64,000 bases of DNA from Sclerodactyla briareus (GCA_026419785.1 JAODTK010004298.1:62001-126000), one strand, 5' to 3'; positions 1-12,739 are shown, counted from the first letter of the stretch. Made by a program: numbers and translations. The notes: generated by a model from the letters alone, not told the origin.

Positions 1-1840
1 TTGAGGAAGTATGCCTGAAACTTGCAAAATATTGAGTTTTTCATGTAGGTGTTATCACAAAAAAGAAACAAAGCATGAAACGGTAGACTAAGGGCTAAGC
101 CTGAGAACGAGTTACTGAGCAAAAATAAAATCCAACAAAAACATATTCATCAATTCCAGTAGGAGCGGAAGAGGGGAGTGGGTGGGGTGGTGTAGAATTC
201 TATAAAGCTGAAAAGTTCATAATCAATCAGTTAAAGTCTGCAAAAAAATATCTCAAAGAAGTTCAGCAGAAAAGTGCTCTTCCATCTGGTGTAAACTGGC
301 AGAAACTTCTGCCACCTTCGCGTGTCAGTGACGCCTGCCCGGTTCATCACATTAATTTCACACCGTGCACATTTCTGAGATTCACCATATATACACTCAG
401 GCGCGAGTAAGTCACGATTTTCAATTGTTGTTCTTTTGTTTTGCTGTGGAATTAAATTAACATTTGCTGACATTGATATCACTTTCGGGGCAAACCTATA
501 GATTCCTTTCGTTCATTCGTGCAAGCTAATATAATTATAAACGTTACATACGTCGATTCTTTTTCTTTTTATCATCACTCGCGCCGGAGAAATCATGGGC
601 GGAAGGTCAGTTTGGTTGATCAACGATTGCGACAATAGGATCTCACCCGTTAGATATTTTATACCTTTCAGTTCCTTCGATACATTAGGGAAATTTGATT
701 AAATTTGGCAGTTGCGGTAAGACGAAGGTGAGGTAAGAACGGGGAATGCAGATATGTCATTAATTGTCAGGATCACGTCTTGATGAAATGTTGCCTCGCC
801 CAGAGTATTATCTTCGAAGAAGGCAGCTGAGTAGTATTTACGAATTTCGCGTGATACAGTAGTATGAGGGATACAGTGTTGGATCCGCGTTGCCAGCTAA
901 TCCCGGGGATTCAATAATATGCTGTATTCAGACATAATAAACGCTCGATATTGTTTTGGGTTAGAAAATGACAGGTCTGTTACTCTTCGCTCCTGATGAC
1001 AGCAAGTTTTCCGGATTCTTTTCAATCTATGTCCTCCTCTTTTCTCGATAATCTACTCGTCGATCATAGAAGAAGCACCGTGATGAGAGATAAGGAAGGG
1101 AAAAACGACCAATCGCCAACAGTGATCACTGCCTCGCCATCATTCTTCGTTCCCACTGATCCTGTTCATGCTGACTCTTCTCAGCCTCCGCTCACATGTA
1201 TTTGCACATAACTGTTATGCGATGTGTGGCGAATAGTGATCTCTTCAATCTACGAAACGAGTAGAAAAAGATATTTTGGGGGGACTATAAAACTATTCGG
1301 GGAAACAAACGTGTTTTTTTTTATGGTTTCTTCCGTAGATTCGAGCGACCAAGGGAAATCCGCCTCCGTCAAACCTAGTAAGAACCAGACCCGCAAGTAA
1401 TGTAAACTTGTCGCGTATGAACGATAAACAATACTGGGTCTCGACACAGACGTTATACTCGACCTCCTGGAGGGGGAGATGGTCTGGGACGTCTCGCGGG
1501 TGGGCTCACTACGGCATCCGGAGCCACCCTCTCTCACCCATGATAACATCAATGGCATGAGTCTTTAGGCAGCCCGTTTTGGTGTCTTCCGTCCTCATTG
1601 TCCGGACAGATGAATCTCCATCGGAGGTGTGATATACACCACGTTTTATAGAACCTGTATATTAAATCAGCTTCGTTATCAGATGGTTTCCATCTGATAT
1701 TAGCGGGAATTGCCCAGCGAACTTCAAAGCAATATTCACCTTGCAGCAGATATAGCTTATGGTGGCGAGAGCTGGATTTGGTGCGTAGGAGAAGGGGCAG
1801 TGCTCAGAAAGTGTGGAGACCTACTTCCAGCAGGTCTGCT
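1..1840. other. Non-coding stretch, degraded repeat similarity
   Basis: I see no supportable exon here. Bases around 690-790 (a motif reading TTGGCAGTTGCGGTAA followed by GTGAGG) resemble the segments at about 18.9 kb and 21.83 kb, so part of this stretch looks like a third, weaker copy of that repeat family. The open frames present are short and have no recognisable composition or domain. Confidence 0.4.
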
Positions 1841-1990
1841 TGTGATAAGTTCCCCTGAGGTTTTCTTATCATTGCCCAGGTTCTTGGCACTTTGCCCAAC
1901 AACACACATAAAATTGAATAGATGGTATATAAAATTGAACTAATTTATTAATTAGTTGCGCACTCCTTGATGATGCCAAAATGTAAAAAT
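1841..1990 (+). repeat. Left terminal inverted repeat
   Basis: This pairs with 2881-3030 in reverse complement. The inner boundary is where the two arms stop matching, just after a shared ATGTAAAAA motif. Confidence 0.8.
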
Positions 1991-2880
1991 ATTTCAATTC
2001 ATACTTTTCACGACTGGTCGTCAACTTATTCAATCTTAACCATACATTTGCAGCTCAACACTGGCTCCTTCGCTTAAATTATGTAATTCCATCACACCAT
2101 ATATGAGAAATATAGAGTGTTCATAACTGGAATAGGTCAAAGTTCAGGTGTTAGGGGTTGGAACGATACGAGCAAAACCGTACGGCACCACCAGAGAACC
2201 AATCACCGGTCGTCTCCAGCATCAGAAGAAAAACAAGCAGTAGCCGTTGGCCGTTTCCCATCAACCCCAAAAGTAAAGAGCTCCAGGCTCCGGGTTAAAA
2301 GGTTAGACTGCAAGGCAAATAACGAAAGTTGCCTAGAATTGTATAAATATTCCCATATGTATAAACTCCATTTCAAGACAAACGTTACATGGTTCCTATT
2401 TATCATCAAGACAAATTCTCTGTTACGTATAAAGGTCGTGAGTGGGAAACTCGCAAACGGCTATCTTGCAACGATTTTGACTCGCCAACTACTTGGATGT
2501 TCTACCCAACCAAAATCACCACTGACTAAAGAGCAATACAGTCACGTGTCTAAGTACCAATCCTTTTTTTCTCATTGACTCCCTTTACATTTCACCACAA
2601 TATCATGCTATTTCCCGTAACCATAATATCGAACCCAAAATTTCATCTATCATCCACACTAACCCCCCTTCCAATTCTAGTTGATTTGAATACTCCAAGC
2701 AACAACCAACAGTCCCTCATTCATGCCTCAAATTTACAGCCAAGTTATTCTACACCACACCACATTGCTTTAAGAATACAATTACACTAGTTGCATAAAA
2801 CGTCCAACATTTCACCTCGGGACCTCCAAAAAAATATCAAAGCTAACTTACGTGAATGAATATGACTATGTCCTCTTATC

Positions 2881-3030
2881 GTTTTATCGTTTTTACATTT
2901 TTGCATCATCAAGGAGGTGCGCAACTAATTAATAAATTGGTTCAATTTTATCTATTCCATTTTATGCGTGTTGTTGGACAAAGTGCCAAGAACCTGGCAT
3001 GACAGGAAAACCCCAGGGGAACTTATCACA
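2881..3030 (-). repeat. Right terminal inverted repeat
   Basis: This is the reverse complement of the 1841-1990 arm, with scattered substitutions and small indels. The outer end reads AACTTATCACA and is followed directly by CTGCT. Confidence 0.8.
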
Positions 3031-3911
3031 CTGCTATCATACCAAAAAATCGAATCAGTGTCACGGGTCTGCAATAACAGATGTGTCACTGTAAACGTTG
3101 TAATGTTATGAAAATCTCACGGATTTTGATTCGAAGAAGATGATCAACAATGAGGAGCCAGAAATTTTCGTTCTTATCTCGTTCCGCATAGAAATAGAAA
3201 TCTAAAAAATAGCGTGAAGTAAAACCGTTTTCTCGCGTTCTGCGATACTTTAATTTGTAATAGTGAACCCTCATTTTGACCCATCTTTCTTTTTCAATGG
3301 ATTTTCTTCTTCAATTGAAAGATTCTCTGTGTTCTGCTGCAATAATGAAAATTATCCTTCAGCACCATTCCTTCATCTTATTTGAAATCAGCAAGGACCG
3401 ACGTACCCAATACTAACTACGAGATCTGTTGGAGTATAAAAGCAAAATATTTCCCCCTCCGCTAAATTAAGTGAGACATTCAAATGAGCAGTATGTGCAA
3501 TTGTGACATAATCCGATCATCTCGACTACAATTTGAAGATAATTAGCAATAGGAAATGCTTCTTGAAATCTATGTATTCATAATTAGACCTACCGACAAA
3601 GAATACAAAATGTCACTATATAGCAAAGAGTAGTTGTGTTGGCGTAATTTCAATTATTTCCGATTTTAAAAGCAATAGTCAATAATTGTTTCGTTAATAT
3701 GCCAGAGTGACTTCATGTGATGTTTATTCAATTACAAGCATTTCGTTATGTTGTTTTGGAAATATGTTTATTTGTCCGGAGGAGTCTCTGGATATAATAA
3801 GAAAAGATTCTACTCATAGATAACAGAATTGTCATTTATGACTGTACAAGAAATAGTCGTATGGAATGTTCACAATGCATCAAATGATTAAGAATGAATC
3901 TCCCAGTGCTC
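3031..3911. other. AT-rich non-coding stretch
   Basis: No exon, RNA gene or repeat was recognised. The stretch separates the inverted-repeat element from the minisatellite. Confidence 0.4.
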
Positions 3912-4512
3912 ACGCGACCCGCTCGGTACGTGTGTTTGTTCTAGCGAACCGCTCAGTACGTGTGTTTGTTCTAGCGAACCGCTCAGTACGTGTGTTTGTT
4001 CTAGCGAACCGCTCGGTACGTGGGGTTGTTCTAGCGAACCGCTCGGTACGTGTGTTTGTTTTAGCGAACCGCTCGGTACGTGTGTTTGTTCTAGCGAACC
4101 GCTCGGTACGTGTGTTGTTCTAGCGAACCGCTCGGTACGGGTGTTTGTTCTAGCGAACCGCTCGGTACGTGTGTTTGTTTTAGCGAACCGCTCGGTACGT
4201 GTGTTGTTCTAGCGACCCGCTCGGTACGTGTGTTTGTTCTAGCGACCCGCTCGGTACGTGGGGTTGTTCTAGCGAACCGCTCGGTACGTGTGTTTGTTCT
4301 AGCGAACCGCTCGGTACGTGGGGTTGTTCTAGCGAACCGCTCGGTACGTGTGTTTGTTCTAGCGAACGCTCGGTACTTGTGTTTGTTCTAGCGAACCGCT
4401 CGGTACTTGTGTTTGTTCTAGCGAACCGCTCAGTACGTGTGTTTGTTCTAGCGAACCGCTCGGTACGTGTGTTTGTTTTAGCGAACCGCTCGGTACGTGT
4501 GTTTGTTCTCCT
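3912..4512 (+). repeat. 30-bp minisatellite, about 20 copies
   Basis: The unit is GCGAACCGCTCGGTACGTGT followed by GTTTGTTCTA, 30 bp in total. It repeats head to tail about twenty times. Variants include CAGTACG for CGGTACG, TGGGG for TGTGTTT, GCGACCC for GCGAACC, TTTTA for TTCTA, and copies one or two bases short that shift the reading frame. Because the unit is a multiple of three it creates long open frames on both strands (a ten-residue period containing ANRSVRVFV). These are by-products of the repeat and not evidence of a protein. Each unit contains a GTAC centre in a CG-rich context. Confidence 0.97.
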
Positions 4513-4639
4513 AAACACATGTACCTCGTACATGTAGCCTACATAGTATCAGCAAAATATTGGTGACCTACCATCTTGAAGATATGAAGACTCACACCAA
4601 TTTATGACCCAATTGAGCCGAGCATTGTGGACCTTCAAT

Positions 4640-5720
4640 CCAACAATCCATCAATCCTTCAACCCATCAATGTGGTTCCTGTGCCTATCTCTACGAAGCT
4701 TTCTCTATTACGTTTCGAAGAGACCATGCAATCTATATCTACTGAGAATTTCGACCACAGTTGGCCCAAATGGTATTTTACAAAACATAAATTGGACACA
4801 AATTATTTCGTTTATGCCAACATCGACGACCTGTGATGCTAATTTCTCAGCAGAAGAACACGGAGATCACCTTCGTCAAGTCTATAAGCGACTTCAGGAA
4901 AACGGTATGCTGGTAAACACAACGAAGTGCGTCTTTGGCGTACCCACCCTAGAATTCCTATATCACTGGGTAGATGCCACTGATATTTCTCTACTTTCCA
5001 CTTTTCGCAACCAGCGACACTCCAGAACCTACGTGTGGGGTTAATGAACTTCTACCGCAGATTCATTCCCCACTGTGTGGACATCGACCGGCCACTGACA
5101 AATCTTCTTAAGTGCAAGACGAAAACTAAAGCAATTCAGCTGACTGCAGATGAGCATGTTGGTTTCGCAAGGTCAGGTCGACGCTTCTCAGGTTACACTA
5201 CTCGACCACCTTGACCTGCTGCGACAATCAGTGTAATCGTGGACGCATCGGACTCAGCAGTCGGAGGGTGAACTCCAGCAGTTGAAACAAGACGAATGGC
5301 AGACGATAAAATGCTTCTCGAAGAGACTCCGCAAGACGATAGCAGCAGCCCAGGAAGATGACGAGCTTAAACTTCATGAATCCACGTCCTCTCTTGCCAA
5401 CTGGATCAGACACGATCACCTGTGCCACTGGGCACTCGACCACATGAGCCACAAGAGAACTTTTCGATTCACTCCACTCAATAGCACATCCTTGTATCAG
5501 GGCAACGAACGTTTGTTGGGTACCTCGGAAAAGAGAACAAAGTACGTTTCACCCATGTGTACATGGATCTTCTAGGGCCTTTCCCACCCTCGAATGGACA
5601 CACATACATAGCAACTGTTTGAAAAAAAAATGGATGGATCCACCTACCGACACAATTGCAGCTATCTAACAGGTATAACGCCTTCATACGTGCAATAGAA
5701 ATATACCTGCATTTTTTTTT
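4640..5720 (+). mobile_element. Ty3/gypsy LTR retrotransposon pol relic (RT to integrase)
   Basis: Conceptual translation across several frames gives the order expected of gypsy-type pol. About 4790-4835 has a degraded form of the reverse transcriptase active-site segment (residues YANIDDL). About 4855-4965 gives a GDHLRQVYKRLQENGMLVN-type stretch followed by TKCVFGVPTLEFL, which is characteristic of gypsy RT. About 5040-5165 gives MNFYRRFIPHC and LLKCKTKTKAIQLTADEH, the RT thumb and start of RNase H. About 5545-5615 gives MDLLGPFPPSNGHTYIATV, the integrase core start. Frameshifts, a large internal loss between RT/RNase H and integrase, and no visible LTRs show a dead, truncated copy. Confidence 0.85.
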
Positions 5721-6309
5721 TATAACTTTTTTCCACTATATAAATTCGTCCTATTTGCTTTCAATACAATTAAAGTGGGATTACATGTACAATATTTGTA
5801 GTTGTTTTGTCCAGTTTTGTTTTCCTTGAGAATCCCCTGGAAATAGGTCTCCGGACTTTCGAGTGCATTCCTTGTATAGAGCAACATTTCCTGTCTTTGT
5901 TTATGCGTTCTCTTCATATGTTATTGTTCATTTTGTTGTCTTTCATGAATAAATACAAACAAACAAGCAGGAAGGAAGAATTGAAGGCCTCGTTGTTGAA
6001 ATTTTACTAAATCTGTTCGCCGAATAAATTTTACCGACTTAATTTTACGGAAATAAGGCAGATATGCTATTGCGCACATTTTTTGAGAGCTGTATCGTGT
6101 AGATTCTATGAGCGGGCTTCGCATCGTCCGCCGGCTTTTCACGTGACCCCATGTATCAGGGTAAACTTTGTTTGACGAAGTAAACTAACGTGAGTCTGAC
6201 AACATGTTGAAAGTTTCAAATGTCAGGTGTGGGTGTATATCAAACGATTTTCCTCCTGTTCATGGAAAAACTAAATCTGTAGTAATTAGTGAATCTGTAC
6301 CCCCCACTG

Positions 6310-7056
6310 CTTGCAATATGGGGTACCTGAAGGGTCAGTCCTTGGTCGTCTGCTATGCATTCTCTATAACATCTCTATTAGTGATATCATTTGTTCAGAT
6401 CAAGTTGGCACTCAGCTATACAATTTCCTTTAACCCTTTAGATTATTCATCCTCTATTTTCCAGTAGACCTGAGCAGTATGTGTCGGCTATGATGAACTG
6501 GATCACTAGAAAATAAGTTGAAAATGAATGACTCCGTTGTCATCATGTCATCCCGCCCTTCTTTACAATCGCAATTTACTCATTCAATATGATTCTAAAT
6601 CACATATTCGTGACATACCTCAGTCGGGTTCGTATGGCATCAACACATTTGGACAGCTACGGGAATATCTTGATGAGAATTCAACCTCCGTACACCTCGT
6701 CGGAACTTCTGCAATAGCAAACAAGCTCTTCGTCTTTCGCCTGAACTGAGGTAAGCATCAACATTGGACGGAGTGCAACTGCCAGAATTGTCACATGTAC
6801 GGAGCCGAGGCAAGCAAGATTCAACCCCTCTGCTACGCCACCTCATTGGCTCCCAGTTTAGGCCTAATATTCAAATCAAAAAGGCCCTATGTTCCCGTGT
6901 GTAACCTCTCGCAAGAGTCCGTGCTGAAACCTTCAGTGAACCTCCCATCTCCAAGTTATGGCCTTCGCCTAGGACCGTTTCTTCCAGAGGATGTCCGTAA
7001 CTCACTCAGCATCAGCTCCTTCAAAGAGAAGCATTTATTCACTCTGCACTTCTGAT
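6310..7056 (+). mobile_element. 5'-truncated CR1/L2-like LINE relic (RT region to ORF2 end)
   Basis: In one frame about 6325-6440 reads QYGVPEGSVLGRLLCILYN and continues to SISDIICSDQVGTQLY, the conserved GVPQGSVLGP block of non-LTR reverse transcriptase leading up to where the YADD box should be. The box itself has decayed. About 6495-6580 gives NKLKMNDSVVIMSSRPS, matching the W...N.LKLN..KTE region. About 6980-7055 ends in LPEDVRNSLSISSFKEK, typical of the C-terminus of CR1/L2-type ORF2. The intervening DNA has stops and frame changes, so this is a fossil. Confidence 0.8.
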
Positions 7057-7059
7057 TCT

Positions 7060-8600
7060 GTTCCATTTCTTTGTTGTGACGCGCTTCCAGGGAGTGTGTA
7101 AAACGCTATATAAGATCCATGTTATGTATTCATATTGTTCCATTTGTGCTACCTAACAAACTCATCCAAATATAAGATAAGATATGAAGAAGGGAAGCCG
7201 TTCATTCATCTGTATTCCAGGATCTCTCCCACGTGGAGTGAGATATGTGAATAGATTACCCCTTCGACGTTAAGAAAGAAAACAGCGGTCCCTTTCGATC
7301 GTATTTTATTTCCACTATAGCTTCATACTGGGTAAGTACTCCACATTCATTGGGACATTTGAAAGAGGTTACGTCAACTGATCGATTCAACTTTTGAGCT
7401 CTGAAACAGCGAGACCTATGTTGTCGAGAGCTATATTGTTCAGTTCATTATGGAAGAAAGGACTCATACTTTGTTACAGAGATGTACGTATTCAGTATTT
7501 TGGACTTATGGAACCTGTATTGGGGATGTATACATAATGTGCTATAAGTGATTGCAGCATACTTCAAATCCATCCAAAATAATAAAAACACAAAAAAAAC
7601 TGAATAATGCCTCCTCTCAGCTGCTTAGCAAGATCTAATAGGAACTTAACCTGTAGGCCTACTTCATATATTTTTTCTTCATAAAAACACACACGAGTAC
7701 CCTTGGGTCTCTGCCGCAGACTCATGATACCAGAATCATGTACGCTGTAGTCATTGTATCAACGAAAAGGCGTATAACCCTCTTTATGACATTTTATGCC
7801 CTGTGATATGAATGAACTCTAACAGATAATACCTCACCATTTCCATTATTAATAATTCAGAATGCACAATACTGAAGTTTATTAGAGAAACTTCTCGATT
7901 TTTGTGTGAAGCCTGTGTAAATACTAGATAGTAAAGCCAGCGAATGTACCGAACATTCACAGCAGGTGTGGAAAGGAAGTACCAAAAAACTTCTTGGAAT
8001 GAAGACATTTTATTTCCCCCATTGGAGAGGAATCCATAACCAAGACAAACATTTATGATCTCAGATTGAATAACATTTATGTCGATGCTATAGTGAGACT
8101 ACGTCACAACAACGACGAGAAAGAGGGAATTGAAGCTGACGGGGGCATATTCAAAAGATTATGTCCATAAATCACGCCTCCGCGTATAATATATACATAC
8201 CACCACGCGAGCAACACAGGAGAGAACCGCGCACAAATGTGGAGATGATTAGCAAATCCGTTCTACGTACACAATACATATATGCATGTTATATTTGTGC
8301 AAATTGACCGGGAAAGTTTAATTACTGAGTCTCTAAAGTCAGTGGCGTGCATAAGAAATGTGGGGTGGTAGGACCCAGGTGCAAATTTCCCTGATTGATC
8401 TGATCCACTAGGAAGGGGAGGAGGACGCTTTCCCACGTCCCTCAGATCCTCTACCTTAAAATGACTAAGAGCAAGCAAATTTATATTGCCAGCTACGTCA
8501 ATGGGGAGGGGGAGGGGTTATACAGTGTAGGAAACAATATATAACGCGGAAAAAAAATCAGAAGCCCCCTGAATTAGTTGTATCTTCCACAAATTCCAGT
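7060..8600. other. Non-coding stretch
   Basis: I recognise no exon or repeat. An AGGCCTAC word occurs near 7655, of the type seen clustered at 17.2 kb. Confidence 0.35.
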
Positions 8601-8608
8601 GGTATTAG

Positions 8609-8835
8609 TCAAACACGGACGATTTTTCCATGAAGCAATGCTGACTCACGAATCAAGTTATATTCATTGGAAGAAGAATGAGAACCTTCCTTGATAATAA
8701 GGGAAACATTTGCCTTCCTCCAATCCTCAAGAACCACGCTTTCTGCTAGAGTTTTATCAAAAATGAGAGCTAACGGAACAGACAATTGATCAGGCAACGA
8801 CTTTAGGAAGAACGGGTACACTCCATCTGACCAAG
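8609..8835 (-). mobile_element. LINE reverse transcriptase fragment
   Basis: The minus-strand frame reads FLKSLPDQLSVPLALIFDKT, then a segment with VVLEDWRKANVSLIIKEGS and NEY. This is the block of non-LTR retrotransposon RT around P..LK.....L..PL..IF..S......DW+.A.V.PI.K.G.....NYRP, with the final NYRPVSL degenerated. Only this fragment is left and nothing adjoining it is recognisable. Confidence 0.75.
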
Positions 8836-8839
8836 GAGC

Positions 8840-11800
8840 TTCACAGTCCTAAGTTTCAGTTCCTATAGATCGGTTATTTGTTATTCAGTCTATTTAGGCG
8901 GCATTATATTTGCAGCCAATTTGAGAAACATTCCAACATATCGCTCAAATCCTGCTAATGCCATCGACCATTATTTCATGACGGGACCCTAGAATAATAA
9001 TGGTGTTTTGTATCTGAGACCATTCTTAGAGGCCTATGACGTCTAAACCCTCACCCCAACTTAATGTTTCAAGTTTCAAGTAGTAACTATCATTGAAGAC
9101 ACAACAAATATTACCAATGTTATTCACCATCCTCGCCATCAAAAATTGCTGCATATCTTGTTACATCGCAGAAAGAGTAGGCTTTTATATCTGGCATGAG
9201 ATACTAGACCGAATTCGTATCTGCTTCAAGCTACAGGTCATGTCGATCCAGGCGATAAAAATATTGTGATTTACCAAAGGGCATTCGGCAAATTGAGTAT
9301 CGATCCAATTCATCTTGTAGACCACACTATGGAGTCATATTAAGTGAGGGAAATGCCCCCGTTGATGCTCACGTTCCTAATACAACTTATTGATTTTGCA
9401 AATTCATCGACCAGACAGACCAGAAGACATAAAGTCCAGAAATTTACCTCGAGCGAAATATTTTCAGTGTTTCCCTCATTCATCTAAATTCGGTGTAACT
9501 TCAGGCTGGAGAATGGTTTTGAACAATCACGCTTAATAACACATGTTATCGCTATGGCCGTTCATATGTCATGAACTTCATAACACTCACGTGAAAGTAT
9601 ATGATGATCAGATTTTCTGAATGAAAACAATTGCCAATTCACCAGATGAGTGAATGCGAAAATTCAACTACACAATATTGCATCCACATAAATTCAAAAT
9701 TACACTTGATACGCGATCGCATCGGATGGTTCTAGCCTTCTAGGGTGTGATTTTCGTAGTATTCACCGGTTCACACACTCCCCACAGGCTACTCGTGGTC
9801 ACAGTGTCTATTTTACACTGATAATCTACGATATGAGGATTTTGGTGAGTTCTCCTCTCCTCTAAATACCAGTGCAGTTGCGGCAGTAGTGATAGCAGCA
9901 TGGTCGCCACTACTACACACATTCGGCTACAAGATTTGACACATCTTGGGAAAATGCAGGGAAGGACTCGATTGTCTCACAAATAGATAACACTGTAACG
10001 ATAATACAGTACTCACATTGGCACCATCAGTGTCACCAGATTGTTAACCGTTTCCAACTTCTGTCTTTTGACAGAATCTCGTTTTGACAAGAGGGCTAAT
10101 ATTCCAAGGATGTCTACGTCCTGCCACATCAGTGCTCTTCCTATACCAGCCATTCACAGCACTGGCTCAATTAATCTAAAGACTCCAAGACTATTCTACG
10201 ACTTCCAGTAAAAATGCACACCTGTCGCTAAACTGAATTCCAGCGTTGATTTTCGAGAGTGAAGTTCTCTCTCGGGTACTTCTCCTGCAGAGTTAATATC
10301 GCCAGAAGAGCTCTATCGAATATGTAATCACGTCTACGTTTGTGAGTGAAAGTATACCCTAAATGTAATATTTCTTTATATTGTCCATAAACCAACTGTT
10401 GGTCTACTGCATCTATCTGTGAGCAGTGTCATCTATTAGGTGCACCCTGGGGCTATAGGTGTCCCCCTGGTGTATTAAGTAACTGAAGGCAGCCTTGTGC
10501 TTGTAGCTAGTTGAACGAGAAAATGGTCCCCGTGCGAGTAACATCGGAGAACAAGCAATTGCATTTGTATAAGTAACATCGTTTCAGCAAGATACAGTTT
10601 GTGTACTCTAATTGTAGATTGCAGAAAAGCTGCGGAGACAAATCCTAGGTAGAACATCCCGGATGTGAAAGGGCCAGTATGTGTACATGTAGTGTGCATG
10701 TAGTATCAACGTAAGGCAGGCAAGGAGTGCAATCCCCTTCCAGCACGGGTAGGGTCATTCTGGCTTCTAGCTATAGGTTGGGTGACTGAAGCCGAAAGTC
10801 GGTTGTACATCTGTCGCACATATACTAGCTAAGTTTAGAAAAGGTGTTTGCATAGTATTGGTCATTTTGAGTTATCACAGAAGCAGCGCCAATCCAGTAT
10901 GGGCGCGCTATCGCTGGATTATTATTCTAAGGACTCTCGAATAGTCAAAGGGCGCCCCCAACTAGGTGATTCCGGATTCGCTTCCCGTATTGTATAGATA
11001 GATTGTGTTTTGTTTAGTCCAGGGTTAAAGGTCAAATTAGCGAATATGGTTTAGCGTTTATCCAGTAGGGGAAATTCTCTTTCAGAGGTGCCAAGCGGCC
11101 CACTCCGAATCTTGGTTTTCATTTACATTCTTCATACGAAAGGAAATATTTCTATGGTATATTGTAAACTGTCTTTTCTACGGCCTAACAGGTGTCATGA
11201 TGGCACAAACCTCCAACCTCGGATCAGTTCCACTGCACTAGTGGATTCCGATACATTTTTGTGATAGGTAGCTCCCCATTGTGCCCAATGGTGTCTTTCA
11301 AAGAATATAAAGATATCAACCCCAATAGTGTGACGGTTCCAGTGATATGTTAAGCTCTGACGTAGCTGTCAAACACGTGGGATATCTCCCTGAAACGGAG
11401 CCAATGATAATTTCTCTCCGTCAACCTACTTTATTTCTACATAAAAAGAAGAAGGCAGAGATTCCGCACTCTATTTGTTCAACTAATTGCAACAAATATG
11501 TCATAACTAATATCAGTAGTTACGATACCATTTGTGCATCAGCTAGTCATATAGAGTATGGTTTCTATACAGTCGCTTCTTACGACCTACTGTGACATTC
11601 ACCCGATCCACGAACGAGAGATAGATAGCATATTATCGTCCATGCTAGAAATATATTATTCCTTAGTACATCACCTACTATTACCTAATTATATTCCCCT
11701 ACTCATTCCCAAGTGGCAATAAATTGCGAAACCCTGTTTTTCGGAAACGTCAGTTCGTCTCCAAAATGTTCCACTCGGTAATTTTGTTCTGTGCCACAGG

Positions 11801-12220
11801 GGAAACACGTTGGGTGCTTGAACGTTTCTCCAGCCATCGAATACCGTGTTCGATCACCTGATGCGTTTGCTCCGGCACTCGAGGCTCAGCTCGTTCCCGA
11901 TCACATTCATTCCCTCGCATTTCCCTTGATGTTCTTATAAGCCCCATTCAGTGTCCACTCTAAAGTTTTCATCGCCTCGCGACAGACCATCTATCTTCAT
12001 GAGTGTTTGCACTTCGAGACCACCGACCCTACGATACGTCACATCCCAGCCAAAGATGACTGGTCTATTTGAATGCAAATTTATTACTTGAATATACTGT
12101 GACAGCTATCGAAAGTGAAGCAGGTGAAGTTCAAAACCTTCGCCGATTTATTACTATACGAACATAGCATTACTTCATTTAGGACTATAGCAAGTCTTAA
12201 TTTCGATGACCCATTCATTT
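8840..12220. other. Long non-coding stretch
   Basis: About 3.4 kb in which I find no supportable exon, RNA gene or clear repeat. All open frames are short and lack flanking splice signals that form a consistent model. Confidence 0.35.
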
Positions 12221-12222
12221 GG

Positions 12223-12257
<35 letters not shown>

Positions 12258-12276
12258 CCTATAATAATAATAATGG
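12223..12276 (+). repeat. (ATA/AAT)n microsatellite
   Basis: An AAT trinucleotide run with one interruption (CCT). It creates poly-Asn and poly-Ile frames on the two strands that should not be read as protein. Confidence 0.95.
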
Positions 12277-12735
12277 ACACTCGTAAAGCACCATGGCAAC
12301 CTAGGCCTCATCCCTCCCTCCGCTTCCACAACATCGACCTCCTCCGGGCAACGACCACGCCTGGGCCGACCCATCCCTCCGCGCAACTCCTTCATGTCCC
12401 CTCGGAGCTGCGGCAACCCGAGCTACCCCCACTAACCCGGGCGGTCCTGGTGTCAGGCCTCAACCACCTGATCCAGTCCCACATTACACTATGAACCGGA
12501 TTCGCTCGCCGGGCAGCGCGCCATATGCCCAAAGAGCGCGCCATATTGCCCAAAGAAGCTCTTTGGCGATCGTAACCAGGCAGCTAACCTTCACACATCC
12601 CCGCCTTCCCCAAGGAACCCTGGCGTTGGTCGTGATTCCTGCCCGGGGTACCCGCGGGTTTCTGCGAAGAGAGGTGGTCAAAAAGTAATCGAATCGTCGT
12701 CTCGGCCCCTCGAGTGAGCGTCCGGGCTTCACTAG
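12277..12735. other. GC-rich island, unidentified
   Basis: Composition changes sharply from AT-rich flanks to CG-rich DNA containing repeated CCATCCCTCC and GCGCGCCATAT-type motifs (GCGCGCCATAT occurs twice around 12,520-12,548). Frames are open on both strands (plus 12,274-12,494; plus 12,491-12,688; minus 12,484-12,732), but none resembles a protein I know. It could be a foreign insertion or transposon fragment, since it starts at the AAT tract. Confidence 0.35.
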
Positions 12736-12739
12736 AATT

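Larger units (their letters stand above)
1841..3030. mobile_element. Non-autonomous DNA element with ~150-bp terminal inverted repeats
   Basis: Bases 1841-1990 and the reverse complement of about 2881-3030 align almost end to end at roughly 88 percent by eye. Both ends begin TGTGATAAGTTCCCCTG. The outermost bases are TGT...ACA. CTGCT lies immediately outside each end (1836-1840 and 3031-3035), which fits a 5-bp target-site duplication. The interior holds a 153-codon frame (2117-2578, plus strand) with no recognised domain and no sign of a transposase. TGT/ACA ends with a 4-5 bp duplication are known for Ginger-type transposons, but without a transposase the superfamily remains open. Confidence 0.75.

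Noticed and set aside
2117-2578. 153-codon frame inside the inverted-repeat element, considered as a transposase
   Set aside because: There is no catalytic motif, zinc finger or recognisable similarity, and it is too short.
3866-4537. Long periodic frames on both strands
   Set aside because: They follow from a 30-bp repeat unit divisible by three. No start or splice context exists and frames switch with unit indels.
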